Below, in pieces: positions 1-11,160 of a DNA stretch of 64,000 nucleotides (the first letter of the stretch is position 1; the number at the start of each line of letters is the position of its first letter). Made by a program: the position numbers and the translations under genes. The notes under the pieces were generated by a model. The model made no database searches. It saw only the letters and a program-made list of their open reading frames with translations, and was not told where the DNA came from. The DNA is from Undaria pinnatifida (lineage: Eukaryota; Sar; Phaeophyceae; Laminariales; Alariaceae). The stretch covers positions 19,646,432-19,710,431 of the forward strand of contig JABAKD010000025.1 in NCBI GenBank assembly GCA_012845835.1. Reading direction: 5' to 3'.

Positions 1-5
1 CACTA

Positions 6-418
6 TGTTAAGGACTTAGTGGGGTTTGTTAAGGACTTAGTGGGGTTTGTTGAGGACTTAGTGGGGTATTGGTCCGTTTGACCACTTGCAACTGGTTAGC
101 CATTAGCTTACCCAAACTAAGCCTTATAACACTCTCCCCCCCTGAAACGGCGGGATAGCAGGTCGGCCGGATATACGGCGGACCTCTGTCAATATCCAAG
201 CCGTTTCATTTCCTGGGGATACCGGGGAGAGTATTTTTCAAGTTCGCCATGGGGAAATCTGAAAAAGTTTATTATGGTGGATGTGGGGATCGAACCCACG
301 ACCCAAAAACCCATGGTCTGTCGACGACGCCATTTGTTAAGGACTTAGTGGGGTATTAGTCCGTTTGACCACTTGCAACTGGTTAACCAATAGCTTACCC
401 AAACTAAGCCTTATAACA
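6..418 (-). mobile_element. TRIM element copy 1, complete, 4-bp TSD ACTA
   Basis: The element has two direct terminal repeats, at 6-131 and 335-418, which read TGTTATAAGG...CCTTAACA on the minus strand (5-bp inverted ends TGTTA/TAACA). Next to the 5' LTR, after two spacer bases, is a primer-binding site starting TGGCGTCGTCGACAG (319-333, minus). A polypurine tract (AGGGGGGGAGAG, 132-143 minus) directly precedes the 3' LTR. The flanks ACTA (2-5 and 419-422) are a target-site duplication. The 3' LTR carries a roughly 21-bp segment three times in tandem. No coding capacity. The internal region holds a tRNA T-arm-like GGGTTCGATCCCCAC-type block and a long foldback. Confidence 0.85.
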
Positions 419-524
419 ACTACTTCGAAGTATTTGTTACTAGCTCTAGCACACGTGAAGAAAAAAAAAAAATCTTTACTTGTTGGCGACCTTACTTCGA
501 AGTGTAGTGTAGTGTAGTGTATGG

Positions 525-770
525 GCAACAAGCCGTGGTCACAGGTAGCAGGTAGCAGGTGTATTTTCCCTTTCTCTCTACCCACCGGCACTTGTTGTGC
601 CTTCGTTTTTTCGCTCGAATACATGAGGTTTCAGTAAATTCATGTTCTCACTTCTCAGCTCCATATCATGAATCACTTCTTGATGTTGTGATCGTCGGTT
701 TTCGTCAAATTTTGGCTAACTCACATCACACTCTATGCTTCTCGCGCTTTCCGCTTCGTCAATTTTGTTG
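525..770 (-). repeat. Degenerate SINE-1 tail-side remnant
   Basis: It shares the blocks CAAGCCGTGGTCACAGG (533-545 area) and CTCGCGCTTTCCG...GTCAATTTTG (near 738-765) with the well-preserved SINE-1 copies, in the same order. The intervening sequence is poorly conserved and the tRNA-like head is absent. Confidence 0.35.
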
Positions 771-1590
771 TGCTGTGTGATGATAAATTGTCCTTTTTTT
801 GGTTCGTCGATTTTTTCCTCCGAAATCTCTCAATAAGGTTACGGTTAACGTTTAAATATTAACATAAAGCCTCCTTTTGTCTGATTTCCTTCTTTTTTTT
901 TCTTTTTTTCCCCCTTTCACGTCGTTATTCAACGAAACGTTTGGAACTTGACAATTTTGTATTACATAAAATTTGTTTGTTTGGCTGCAAGTTTTTTTTT
1001 GTTTTCGTCAAATAAATGTCCGACGCGTCTATTTGCCAAGCATTTTTAGGGGTCGTCCAATCAATTGGTTGTTTTTTATCCTTGAGCAGTTATCCTTCAA
1101 GCTTATTATTTCTTTGTTGACGAGCTTGATGAGAAAAAAACATCCACTGACGTTTATGTGGAAGTTTTTCTTGAGCAAGGAAACTCGAAACAAAACCTTG
1201 CTGGAAACCCTGCTATGATATGGGTTGGAAATCGGCACCCACTCGCAATAATAACACAGCAGTGTTGGGCCGTTTGCACGGTGCGTACCGCAATCAACGG
1301 GTCAGCAACAAACTAACTATTATTTTTCTTCCCCGTGAAATATCCGTGCCAACGAAGGAAAATGAAGGAATCACCCCCCTAAAAAAAGCTTCCGTTCGGG
1401 AAGTAAGTATACGGGACGGGAATGATTTGGGGCGAAAATACAAAACTCGCCGAAACGCGTGCCAAATTCCCACTATAGTCTACTACTAATACTACTAATA
1501 ACATGATAAATTTGACGTGCGCCACGTACGATGATCTAGACAGATACCTGGTAGAAGAAGACGTATATATATAAATATAAAAATACACTC
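771..1590. other. No gene seen; AT-rich unassigned DNA
   Basis: Several short open frames occur but none has a recognisable domain, and homopolymer T and A runs interrupt the region. The sequence 1545-1553 is one TACCTGGTA motif. Confidence 0.5.
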
Positions 1591-1591
1591 C

Positions 1592-2345
1592 TCCAGCTAG
1601 CTGCGAGATTGAGGATTTCGTCGAAAGTCAGTCATCTTTGCAAGCTGTGTGTGATACTACTCCGATCGCGCGTGTTATTGGGTGTGTGTTCTCATTAAGG
1701 ATATAGGTCGCCGACTCCCCTTGGAAGTAAGTACTGTACACGAACAACAGCAGCAGTGTAGCTTGTACCAGGGTCAACAGGGTGATGTTAGCCAGTCTGT
1801 GCGCGGAAACTATAAAAAAAAAAAGGGTTTTTGAGGGGGACAAAATCTGACGGCTGTGTGTGGTGGAAGGAAATGCATCATCAATCAGTTTATTATCAAG
1901 TAAGTGTATCCTGTTGTTTGTTGTTGTAGTAAGTGGTACAACCAGTGAGGAGAGGGCGGAGTGTTCGAAAGGGTGGGTGGGGGGGTTGGGGGGAGGGAGG
2001 GGAGGGGGAGATTTCCACCAGTTTTAGGTCGCATAGAATCTAAGAAGATGTAGGGGATTGCTACATAATATATATACGCGTGGTGCTAGGTCTATCTAGG
2101 CGACGGTGCACGTGGTGGGGAAGGAGGGGGCGTTGGCGGGGGGGTATGAATTGGAGCTACGGCATGGATGGCTGGAAATATACTGAGGTGATATCAACTG
2201 CCTTGTTGGTAGTGTTTATTACTCTGTCTGGCAGATTTTGATTTTAGGTGGGGCGTTTGAACAAGAGGGATCGGGCGGGGGAGACGGGCGGGACAACTCA
2301 ATATGTGCGCGGAAACTATAAATCAAATCTGACGGTTGTAGAAGG
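1592..2345 (-). repeat. 'MSFDK' dispersed repeat, two stacked units
   Basis: On the minus strand this matches copies at 12.1, 22.7, 25.5, 29.7, 32.2, 32.5, 48.7 and 49.1 kb. Shared landmarks in order are GATGCATTTCCTTCCACA, TTTATAGTTTCCGCGCACA, AAGGGGAGTCGCCGACC, ACGCGCGATCGGAGTATCA and CAGCTTGCAAAGATGA, followed by a TTTCGACGAAAT block. A purine-rich tract at about 1965-2010 separates the two units. Confidence 0.75.
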
Positions 2346-2674
2346 AATGCATCAGTTTGTATGACCTGCCTGGTATTATTTTTATTTTTCTAGCAGATTT
2401 GATGTTAAGGTGTGGTATATACAAGATAATTTTTAGGTGTGGTATACCATGTGTGATTATAGCTTCGTGATGTGCTATTTTACATGGATCGCAAGGTAGA
2501 ACATTGAAACATTGCAATCGATAGGTGTAACCATGTACCTGGTAGTTACTTACCATGATTTTACCGTGCCGATGTGGGGCTCTGAGGTCGCCAATTGTAA
2601 GACACAGAGATACAAATTGTGAAGATTCAACAAGCGAGGTGATGTGTACCACGGTCATGATGCAATGACAATGT

Positions 2675-2744
2675 CACCACACCACACCACACCACACCAC
2701 ACCACACCACACCACACCACACCACACCACACCACACCACACCA
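2675..2744. repeat. (CACCA)n microsatellite
   Basis: About 14 tandem copies of a 5-bp ACCAC/CACCA unit. Confidence 0.95.
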
Positions 2745-3473
2745 CCATTGAGCACCAGGGGAAGAAGAAGTGTGCAATTTGTCTGTGTTTTGAAAGGAAC
2801 GCTTGATGCACCCGCGCTCAAACACGTTACTTCGTTAGGCGAATGCCGGCACCCCTGCGGAGCCCTTGTACACATATATTATGCTACTTCGTTTGTTTGG
2901 CAGAGAGAGGTTGGGAGGCGATCATGCAGACGGTACGTAGGTACGAAGAAATACGAAATACCCTATGTTATTACACGTACTAGGTTGGTAGTTTAGTGTG
3001 GTCTATAATATGTAATGGAGCCCGCAATTCTAACATATTTTATCTGCCCCTCGCCCTGTACTTCCTTTTCAAACATTGTTGAACTAGCTAAAATGTACGA
3101 TTATACGCCCATGATTTTTACCGTGTCGATGTGGGGCTCCAAGGTCGCTAATTCTAAGACAGATATATACTCCAGTATATATTACGGAGTATAAAAACAT
3201 ACTGGTATAACATATTAGCACCTTGTTGTGTGGCTGGACAGGTCTTTGACGTTGACGGGGCGCGCTTTAACCCCAAATGGGCGGAATTTCACCGTTTTTT
3301 TTTTAAAAGCACCAACTACTAGTCTAATACTTTTCGTTTTCGTTGATATTATTGCTAGGCCATGCATGGGGTTCATGGATGGGGTGTAATGTATGTAGCA
3401 CCTTTCTTTGTTATTTATTTTTCACCAAACAAACTGAAAAAATCAATAAAAAATCAGTCTTTATGCCCCCCCA
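2745..3473. other. No gene seen
   Basis: No recognisable gene or repeat. A short imperfect palindrome (ATATACTCCAGTATATAT, around 3167) is the only local structure noted. Confidence 0.4.
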
Positions 3474-3588
3474 GAGAAGGCAAATAGAAGGCAAATAGAA
3501 GGCAAATAGAAGGCAGATAGAAGACAAATAGAGAAGGCAAAATAGAAGGCAATTAAATAGAAGAAGGCAAATAGAAGGCAATTAAAAC
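3474..3588. repeat. 12-bp minisatellite, unit AGGCAAATAGAA
   Basis: Nine or so imperfect copies of AGGCAAATAGAA, with AATTA and AGA insertions in the later units. Confidence 0.85.
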
Positions 3589-3728
3589 CTTCTCAACAAG
3601 TGTGAGAGAGGGCACAAGCTTTAAAAAAAACAATGGTGACGTCGTCCATCTACCTCTTTTTCCATCATCCATTCATTGCACAAGTATAGCGTATGTATGT
3701 ACGCTGTAATTGTTAAAAAAAGAAAGTA

Positions 3729-4621
3729 GTGACGACTTGCAAAAAAAAAGTCAACTATAATTGCCTACCTAAGCGTAGTAAGCCTTTTATAGCACTCTTC
3801 CCCCCTGAAACGGCGGGATGATAGCAGGTCGGCTGAGTATACGGGCGGACCCTGTCGATATCCAAGCGGTTTCATTTCCTGGGGATACCGGGGTGAGCAT
3901 TTTTCACGTTCGACATGGGAAAAGTCGTACATGACAGTTTATTTTAATTGGTGGATGGTGGGATTCGAACCCACGACCGAAAAAACCATGGTCCTGCCGA
4001 CGACGCCATTTATTAGGACCTGCCGACGACGCCATATGTGAAGGAGTCGTGGTGCCGGAAGGTGGGAGGGAAAGGACGCAGGGGTATCAGCTTCGCTTGG
4101 AGACAGCACCGGTTCTTCTTATTGATTTCTCATTATTGGCATTGAGCTATGAGAAGCTCGAGGAGACAGGAAAGGAGAAGGAGGAGAAGGAGGAGGAGGA
4201 GAAGGAGTGAGAGCACGGGGGTGGGGTGAAGCTCACAGAGTTCGCTTCACCCCGGCATTGCTGCTGTGCTCTCTTCTGGACCTTTACCTATGGAACGTAC
4301 AAGGAACGTTCTCCTAGATGTTCTATATTCCCATGAGCGCCTAACGCGCTTACTTCTATCTATCTTGTCCAGAGGAACGTTCCATTACCGAGAACGCTCT
4401 TGTGGTATAAGCTAGCTAGATTCTACGGGTTGTCCGCTCCACTTAGAATATTCCGTTTAAGAGAATCTTCTTGTAGCCAATAGACCATGACTCTGCGGAC
4501 TATCTTACCGAATCTATAGCCAGCTATATTGACACTCTATTACACGGGGTATTAGTCCGTTTGACCACTTGCAAATGGTTATTAACCAAATAATTGCCTA
4601 CCCAAACTAAGCCCTATAACA
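3729..4621 (-). mobile_element. TRIM element copy 2, interrupted
   Basis: The left LTR is a remnant (3729-3794). It is followed by the polypurine tract, foldback and T-arm-like block as in copy 1, then the primer-binding site TGGCGTCGTCGGCAGGACC (minus) just left of the right LTR. That LTR starts at 4037, is interrupted at about 4053-4544, and resumes to CTATAACA at 4621. The PBS-side sequence is partly duplicated (the CCTGCCGACGACGCCAT block occurs twice, around 3993 and 4018). Confidence 0.75.
4053..4544. mobile_element. Candidate solo LTR nested in TRIM copy 2
   Basis: A 492-bp block begins TGCCGGAAGG and ends CTCTATTACA. It interrupts the TRIM LTR between its TGTGAAGGAGTCGTGG start and its GGGGTATTAG continuation. 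Flanking CGTGG / CGGGG could be a 5-bp duplication with one mismatch. No coding potential. Confidence 0.42.
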
Positions 4622-4954
4622 TAATAAAAAGCATGCCGTGTTTTTCCATTTTTTGTATACTCCAGCACATAGTATATACCGGTACTCTACTTTTGAACGT
4701 GTTTTTTTTAGACCTGATCATCATCATCAATCAGATGATGGCATCCTGCAAAAAGCTGGAGCGGAACTCCCAATATAGTCTAAATAGAAACGGAAACAAA
4801 AATATTGCTATTAAAGCCGGAACTCCCCCCGAACGAGGCACGCCCCTCGTAATATTGTTGTGGCATATATATATCCTAGCAGCCTCTATGTAGCATGTAT
4901 ATATTATGGTAAGTTCCTACCATGTTACATTTATGCCACCTAAATAAAGCGGTT
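4622..4954. other. No gene seen
   Basis: No recognisable gene or repeat between the TRIM and the C-run at 4957-4981. Confidence 0.4.
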
Positions 4955-5076
4955 GGAACCCCCCCCCCCCCCCCCCCCCCCGCTCCCCCCCCTTCGTTTT
5001 TTTCTCTCCCGCCGCCCCACATACAATCAAAATTTGCTAGACAGAGTAATAATAACTACTACCAGACAGCAGTTAG
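4955..5076 (+). repeat. Left fragment of an 'MSFDK' family repeat
   Basis: The C-run, then T/C tract, then a AATCAAAATTTGCTAGACAG / AGTAATAATAAC block match the section at 49030-49125 (C-run, T/C tract, CGAAATCCGCCAGAGTAATA). The next section of the repeat is missing here but resumes at 12145. Confidence 0.45.
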
Positions 5077-5522
5077 GTGTTATCTATTAAGAAATACCAC
5101 CAGATGGTACTCCGCAGTAGGCTGCAAAGGCTGGTGGAGGTGGCCGTTAGACAGACCGAGCAGACACGCTGTGTCGAGGGTGTGAAGAGTTGATTACGCT
5201 TGAAAAAAGGTGCCGCTTGTGGGCAAGAAAATCTTAGGACCCGATGAACTGTGATAAGTTCAGATATATGCTGGATGACAAGTAAGTCTGAGCAGGAGAG
5301 GGAGCCGCACCTTGTTTCGTCGACTTCTACCGAGTTTCTAGTTACAGAACCCTACGTGTACGAGGTCTAGATTACTGATTGTGCTCGAGAAGCCTACATA
5401 CGGTTTCGGGACTGTCAAGAACTTTCCTTGTTAATTATCGCGAATGCTCCCAAGGTACGATCTTCGTAGAACCCTCACCCTAGAACATAAAACCACTTTT
5501 ACAGGGACAGCGATTCCTGCAC
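5077..5522. other. Unassigned DNA left of the copia 3' LTR
   Basis: Begins TGTTATCTATTAAGAAATA, which faintly resembles the copia LTR end (TGTTAAGAAATAGG). No recognisable domain in any frame. Confidence 0.35.
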
Positions 5523-5776
5523 TGAACAACATCAATGTCACCGCTGCTGATCTCTGTGCGGCGTGACCTGGTACTTGGAATACGGCAGGTTTCGCCTATG
5601 CTACGTACGATATGCATTGACCACGAGAATACGATGGCAATGTCACACTGATTTTGCAACAACTCTGTAGGCTACCTGCTACTGCTGTGGCGCTGCAGCA
5701 AGTGCTGACAGGGAGCTGTACATTCGCTATTGAACATTGATAATGACAATAGGCTGACGATACCTATTTCTTAACA
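5523..5776 (-). repeat. Copia 3' LTR, 254 bp
   Basis: Reads TGTTAAGAAATAGG...GTTGTTCA on the minus strand, so it has TG...CA ends. It is directly preceded (minus sense) by the polypurine tract. A second copy with the same internal sequence lies at 11153-12144. Confidence 0.75.
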
Positions 5777-5790
5777 CTGCCCCTCAATGG
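5777..5790 (-). other. Copia polypurine tract
   Basis: Minus-strand CCATTGAGGGGCAG lies immediately upstream of the 3' LTR start TGTTAAG, the expected plus-strand priming site of a copia element. Confidence 0.75.
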
Positions 5791-6148
5791 ACGTCGCGTG
5801 TTCAAATACATCCGCAGTTCCGTCACCAAGTGCTCTCGTTACGAAGAACTTCCACCGTGGGGTTTACTTCTTGACTTACTCCGGAGTATTGATTATGTAG
5901 TGAGATGCTGTTTCATAGGGTGTCCTCTTTCGCTGTTGTTGTCAACGCAATGGAATTCATGTGTATGCTACAAGGTTACTCTGAACCACAAAACATCGAC
6001 CGAAACGCATCAGGGTCACATTCAAGTCTACCGTATGCAGCACTGACTAAAAAAAAGAAACAAGGAATCAGAAAACTCCCCCATACGCCACTTCCATATC
6101 CGCGTGAAAGCGTCATGTACACAAACCAAAACTCCAGATTTCTCTACT

Positions 6149-6598
6149 TCATGCCGTGAACTCGCTGATTAGTTTGAGGAGGTAGCGGTGCCTGTGCTTA
6201 CCGAGGTACTTGGTACCGATGTCAGCGAGTTGGTCCTTTGTCTTCACATAGTTGATGGAGAGTCTTCCCTCCTTGACTAGCTCCTGGATGAAAAAGTACC
6301 GCAGAGCCACGTGTTTGACTCGCGAGCTGTAGGTCCGGTTTCCAGCCACGTGCAGAGTCGAGGTGTTGTCGATGTATAGTGGTACGCAGTCAAAGCGCGT
6401 GCCGAATCCCAGCTCCTTCATCATGTTTGAACAGAACACCGCCTCCTTCATCGCTAGCAGCGCCGCGGCCACGAGCTCTGCCTCCATAGTGGACTGCGCC
6501 GTCAGCCCCTGCATCGCCACCTTGGAGCTCACCGGAGCATTTGAAAGGAAGACAATGTATGAAGACATTGACTTGCCGTTATCGGGGTTGTTGCTCCA
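6149..6598 (-). pseudogene. Copia RNase H domain
   Basis: A 139-codon open segment (6149-6568) encodes the C-terminal RNase H domain of copia Pol. It contains STMEAELVAAALLAMKEAVF (acidic active-site Glu in the usual 'STxEAEY' position) and YIDNTSTLHVA (second acidic residue, commonly DN.S). The segment VKHVALRYFFIQELV matches the usual 'HIDxRYHFIRE' region, and VKTKDQLADIGTKYL matches 'VPTxxQLADIxTKxL'. Its upstream connection to RT is broken by frameshift. It ends near 6149, about 370 bp before the polypurine tract. Confidence 0.85.
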
Positions 6599-6599
6599 G

Positions 6600-7580
6600 T
6601 TTGCGTCCGAAAAAGCCGTCAGCTTGGAACCCTTTTCTTATAGGTGATGAAAAAATCCACCGTCCCGGCCAGGTACCGAAGTAGGTGTTTTGCCACCGCC
6701 ATTTGCGCTTTGAACGGTTTGGACATCGCCCTCGCCAATTGGTTGACGTAGTACAAGATGTCATAGCGACTCACCTGTCCGAGGTACTTTACGCTGCCCG
6801 TGATGGCCTAGAAACGCTACTTCTCCTCCTTGCTCAGAAGCCTCTCCTCCTGCTGGTCTAGCGAAAGCTCTGTTCCCACACCAGGTGTGTGCGCAGGTTT
6901 GCAGCTTGCCATACCGTACCCCGCTTCTGTTAGGACTTGGTGTAGTTTTCCTGGGATATAGCTACCGTCCCCTTCTCACGGTCACGGGTGATGCCCATCC
7001 CGAGCACGAGCGACACGTCTCCCATATCCGTCATTGAGAAACAGCTCATCAGCTTTCGCTTGATTTGCCTGAGTACGGTGAGGTATTTTCTAAGCAGTAG
7101 AACATCGTCGACGTACAGGGTCAGGATGATGATGTCGCTGCTCTCCGAGTACGTGTAGACGCACGGGTCCGACTTGAGACTTTTGAAGCCTATTTCCGCC
7201 AGGTGTTCGTCGATTGTGTTCCACCAATTGGTTGGGCTCTGTCGAAGGCCATACAAGCTTTTAAGAAGTCTCATGAATGACCACTGGGACTCCGTTTTCG
7301 TCGAACTCTTCGTATCCGGGTGCCATCTTGACGTGTACTTCCTCCGTGACATCGGCATTCAGAAGCGCAATGTTATAGTCTAGCTGCCAGCACTCCAGAT
7401 TGTATTCCGACGCTATCGCCAGTACCATGCGGATGCTCTGGAGTCTGCAAACAGGGGCAAACGTGCTGCCGCAATCAACGCCAGGCAATTGCCCCCACCC
7501 AAGTACAACGACGCGTCCCTTGTACGAGTTGTCGGCCTAAACTTTGTAGGCCCATCGACTGCCGATAATCTTGTGGTCGC
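6600..7580 (-). pseudogene. Copia reverse transcriptase domain
   Basis: Fragments in two frames give the copia RT core. They are KIIGSRWAYKV (about 7545), CGSTFAPVCRLQSIRMVLAI, LDYNIALLNADVTEEVHVKM (palm, first catalytic region), SLYGLRQSPTNWW, and LYVDDVLLL, where the YVDD catalytic box is intact (about 7105). A stop replaces a codon after WAYKV, and frameshifts near 7260 and 6930 break the frame. The conserved stretch expected just before KIIGSRW (the 'EA..EE..SL..NNVYTLV' region) is missing here. A homologous stretch lies inverted at 11088-11160. Confidence 0.85.
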
Positions 7581-7960
7581 GGCATAGGCGTACTCGACGG
7601 CTGATTCTGCTCCGTGCGTCTCGTGTGCAATATCCGGGAGACTTATCGTGGTGTAGAACTTCAGTTCTCGAAGCTCAGACAGCGTGGGCCCGGTGATAGT
7701 TGCCGCTAGGTGGGCAGAATTTGGACGGCTGTTGGCATTCCGCTTCAAGAAGGATCTTGCTGCAGTACCAGCACGCGTATTGTGGTGTAAATGAGGACGT
7801 TCGTTGCGTTGCTCGACGGAAGAAGCTGCGTATGTGATATCTCCGACGGTGGTGGAAGCAGTCGCGATGGCGTCTTGATGAAGATGACTTTTCTGCTTTC
7901 CATGATGCACCGGGTCACTGGATTGTAGATGCGGTAGCCCTTGCGCTATAATAATTGTTG
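7581..7960 (-). pseudogene. Copia integrase-RT linker, degraded
   Basis: In the expected frame the start still shows a linker-like segment (GYSNNNKSYRVYNPVTRCIM), then stops accumulate. Another frame is open for 165 codons across 7413-7910 but crosses from linker into out-of-frame RT, so I do not regard it as a real protein. Confidence 0.6.
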
Positions 7961-8640
7961 TTATATCAGTCGTCCCTCCACCGCCTTGAGTTCGAGCTTT
8001 TGGGAATGCCTCTCGATGTGAACGAAGGCCCTGGTACCGGTGACTCGAACAAGCCGAAGATCCGGCTCTGTTCCGTGTAGCAGCTTATACGGGGACTGCA
8101 TGCCGATCGCTGAATGTGGCGCTCTGTTCCCCAGGAACGCCGCCGTAAACATCAATTCTCCCCAGAGAAACTTTGGCAGCCCGCTGTCGGCGAGCATGCA
8201 CCGTACCATAACTGCGAGAGTTCTTCCAACGCGCTCGGACATACCTATTTGCTGTGGCGTGTTGGTGCTGGCGAATTCGAGAGTGACACCCCCGTCTGAA
8301 GACAATAATTATGGAACTCCTTGCTGGTGAATTCGCCCCCTTTGTCAGCCCTTAAACGCTCCACGCGGAAACCACTGGGGATCACCGCAGATTGTACGAA
8401 CATCTGAAACGAGCTGAGAGCGTTGTACTCGGACTTCAGCAGGTAGATCTCCGTCCACTTGGTGTACTCTCGTCGGAGATCTTGGTGACGTACTTGTACC
8501 CCCCGAGTGCCTCTGGTGTCAAAGGTCCCATCAGGTCTACGAAAACCATATGAAAAGGGAGCTTGTCTTTGCGATCGGTCGTCTTCGGGTGAGCTAACTG
8601 GTGACTCTTTCCCACGGCACACACCTCTCAGTCTGTCACG
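7961..8640 (-). pseudogene. Copia integrase core
   Basis: Minus-strand fragments show the zinc/HHCC-side CAVGKSHQLAHPKTTDR, the first catalytic Asp in FVDLMGPLTPEALGGYKYV, the second in RADKGGEFTSKEFHNYC (RTDNGGEF in most copia elements), and the catalytic Glu in GMSERVGRTLAVMVRCML. WGELMFTAAFLGNRAPH and GTRAFVHI follow, as is usual. The three acidic positions are present but lie in two different frames; shifts occur near 8290 and 8440. Confidence 0.85.
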
Positions 8641-9566
8641 GTCCCGTCGAAGCTCACCCCGCGTTGTTGTCAAAGTTCTTTAGGATATCCAGGCTGTTGC
8701 GATTTAGGTGCCCTAGCCGTCGATGCCACAGGTTAGCGCTAGTCGCAGCGTGCATTGCCAGCTCCGGCTTGTCGATCCCGTCGTTGAAATAAAACGAGAA
8801 AGAGTAGAGATCGTACCCCAGCGCTCTTGAAGTGGAATTGTGAAGTTGTCTGTCTCCAACCTTGGGGGGGTGTTCATGTCAAAAATGGACACGATACCGT
8901 TGCGCGCCGCTTGTTTCACCGAGAACAGGTTGCGCCCTAGGCCGGGCACAACCAGACACGAAGGTTGAACTAAGCGCCGTACTCCTTTGTCGTCAATGAG
9001 ATAGCCCCGGAGAAGCCCCTGCGCTGTACCAATCAATTATCCCCCCCCAGCGGTAGAGATTGTTTTTGGCGTATCCAAGACCTTGTAGCCGTCTAACCTG
9101 TCACGCAGTCTGGGGATGATGGCCTCATCAAAATAATAGTGTCCGGACGCGCCACTGTCCACCAGCACATTCACGGACGCGTTGTTGCAGTGGGCTTGCC
9201 GCCCCGCCGTAGGACAAGCCATGAGAGCCGACCCTTGCTCCGTGCCGGTGATGCCCCCAAACGGTTCGGGCTGCCCATCGGTGTTGGTCGAGACCATGCG
9301 GGCATAAAGGTGGAGTTGCCGAATGAGAGCCACAGATAGTGAAACATGGCCATCATCACCAGAGCACGGGTGATCGCAGCAAGAATGCCGACGATGCGGT
9401 CGCGAAGCTGCAGTTCCTGGACTGGCCCTTTCTCGATCATAAAGGCCGAGTCGCCAGTCTCCTCTCCACTGAGGCCGCCGAAAGATCCGAACAGCCCGCC
9501 GGTGTCGTCTGGTTCATCTATGGGCCCGAATGGCCAGAACGCTTCTTCCTCTACCGGCCCTTCCAC
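8640..9566 (-). pseudogene. Copia protease and GAG-pre-integrase region
   Basis: The aspartic protease motif NVLVDSGASGHYYFDEAI (about 9130-9180) has the DSG catalytic triplet. LVVPGLGRNLFSVKQA and the GAG-pre-integrase signature LWHRRLGHLNRNSLDILKNF (about 8660-8735) follow. An acidic stretch (EEEAFWPFGPIDEPDD) at about 9510-9560 links to gag. The open pieces 9171-9566, 9037-9333 and 8713-9036 lie in different frames. Confidence 0.8.
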
Positions 9567-10585
9567 CGCGGTAAACGAGATAGGGTGGTCGGGGTCATAA
9601 GAAGCGACAGAGTTTGCGCTCCCCGGGGTGCATTGCTAAATTGCTGAGGATGTTGCATTCGGCAATGCGCGTCGTTGTGCGTAGTGGACCTATGGAAGGA
9701 ACACCACTGCTTTCCATCAGTCATTTTCCTTGCGGCTCCGGGTGCCGCTGTGAACATTGGACTTGCTGGCCCCACTGGCGGGGCCCACGCTGATGCTCTT
9801 TTTTCTTCAAGAGGGCGCAGTCTTGTGTGTGTGGCGTGTCCAAGTCCTATGCAGTAGGTGCACGGCACGTTACTACCCGTGTGTCCCGCCACCTGCATGG
9901 CAATGCCGCGACCGGCGACCGGCTTCGCGTTGGAAGGACGCGAAAGGTTGTCGACGTACATGGTGTGTACCATGTGCCTGATGTCGTCCAGCCCAAAGTC
10001 TCGCCTCTCGTAGCTGGCGGTTAGTACTCTTTCGTATTCAATAGGGAGAGCACGTAAAATAATATCCTCGTACCTCTTGTTATGCACCGTCTGCCCCATT
10101 TCCTGAAGTAGGTCACGGCATTCGTCCAGGATCGAGAAGAATTTGTCCGGATCTTTCCCAGGCTCCATTTTGACGAGCTTCTCATGGCACGCTCTTCTGG
10201 CCTCCTTAGTGTGGCCGTTGTATTTTTCAGTGAGAGCCTTCCACGCCGCCTGTCCCTGCCCCGCTCCATCTTCCGGTCGCTTGTCTTCAACTTTGTAATG
10301 GTGTTGTTGGTGGAGCCGGGTGTGGTGAGAAGTAGCACGCTCCAGAGGTCTTGGTTTGCTCAAGTCCATGTCCGCTCAGCGATGACATCAAGCGTTGATG
10401 TGTCGGCCCTGCTTAGTGTAGATGACGGCTGGACCTTGCCTTGAAACACCTCAAAGACGGGCTTGCTGTAGAGTGAAAGGCAGACGCGAAGCTTGCTTGC
10501 ACCCGAAAGTAGCCTTGTTCCTGCCGGCGAAGACCGGGCAGTTCTTGATAACTGCCAGGGTGTTGTTGGACGCAACGCTCTTCAT
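9551..10585 (-). pseudogene. Copia gag
   Basis: The start is taken at the ATG at 10585 (MKSVASNNTLAVIKNCPVFA), with a frameshift near 10500 joining it to a 272-codon open segment at 9551-10369. The segment WKALTEKYNGHTKEARRACH, then KFFSILDECRDLLQEMG and IILRALPIEYERV, is the UBN2/copia gag core. A zinc knuckle is degenerate: CTYCIGLGHATHTR has Arg where the last Cys is expected. A second Cys/His cluster, CSFHRSTTHNDAHC, is intact. Structural nucleocapsid function is known for the family; this copy is broken. Confidence 0.8.
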
Positions 10586-10870
10586 GGCGACTACTTGTAC
10601 TTGGCGCTAAAGGAGGGTCTGCTCCTCCTTCGATGATATAGATACACCTATATAGTAAAGGTGAACCCGAGTCTCGGTCGAGGTGTTGTTGAAAAACCAC
10701 CTGCCTGAGCCTGTATCAGGCTGCTGTAATCACGCTGGACTGCTGTGTATAGCAGTAGTACCAATCAAACGAACTGCTGTGTGTAACAAGTTTCAGTGCT
10801 AAAATAAAGACTGCTGTGTGTAACAGTGTCAATCAAACGAACTGTTGTGTGTAACAGTCAGTGCTAAACC
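10586..10870. repeat. Leader region with imperfect tandem repeats
   Basis: Between 10720 and 10870 there are three or four imperfect units built on CTGCTGTGTGTAACA and CAATCAAACGAACTG. No clear primer-binding site beginning TGG next to an LTR is visible. Confidence 0.5.
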
Positions 10871-11087
10871 AATGCTCCCGATTATGGACCGGGAGGCTGA
10901 CTGTACAGAAAACCGAGCTAGGCCGGGCCGCTGAAAAGCAAAAAACTCACGCTGAAACTGCTGTGGGTGAAGTCCTTAGCTGCTGCTCCAAGGCTCCGGG
11001 TCCACGAAGGTTCCCGATGCCGCACCACGCTCGAAACTGCTCGGCGGGGGAGAATATGGGAGTAATTCGTAACACTTTCTGTAAGCC

Positions 11088-11160
11088 ATGACCCTACTGG
11101 CCAAGGCGCAGTGGAAGGCGGCCTCAGACAAGGAAGTGGCAAGCCTAAAAAGGAACAACG
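11088..11160 (+). pseudogene. Inverted copia pol fragment
   Basis: The plus strand encodes AQWKAASDKEVASLKRNNV, the conserved start of a copia RT region, opposite in orientation to the surrounding element. It runs directly into the LTR-like copy at the shared string GAACAAC. Confidence 0.65.

Noticed and set aside
260-310. Possible tRNA gene (GGTTCGAATCC-like block on minus strand)
   Set aside because: Only a T-arm-like segment exists, with no D-arm or anticodon arm at proper spacing, and it recurs in every TRIM copy.
3470-3590. CRISPR-like spaced repeats
   Set aside because: The units are directly tandem with short irregular insertions and no unique spacers, in eukaryotic DNA.
7413-7910. 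165-codon minus-strand open frame
   Set aside because: It crosses the copia linker and the RT region out of frame; the true RT motifs lie in another frame, so the openness is accidental.
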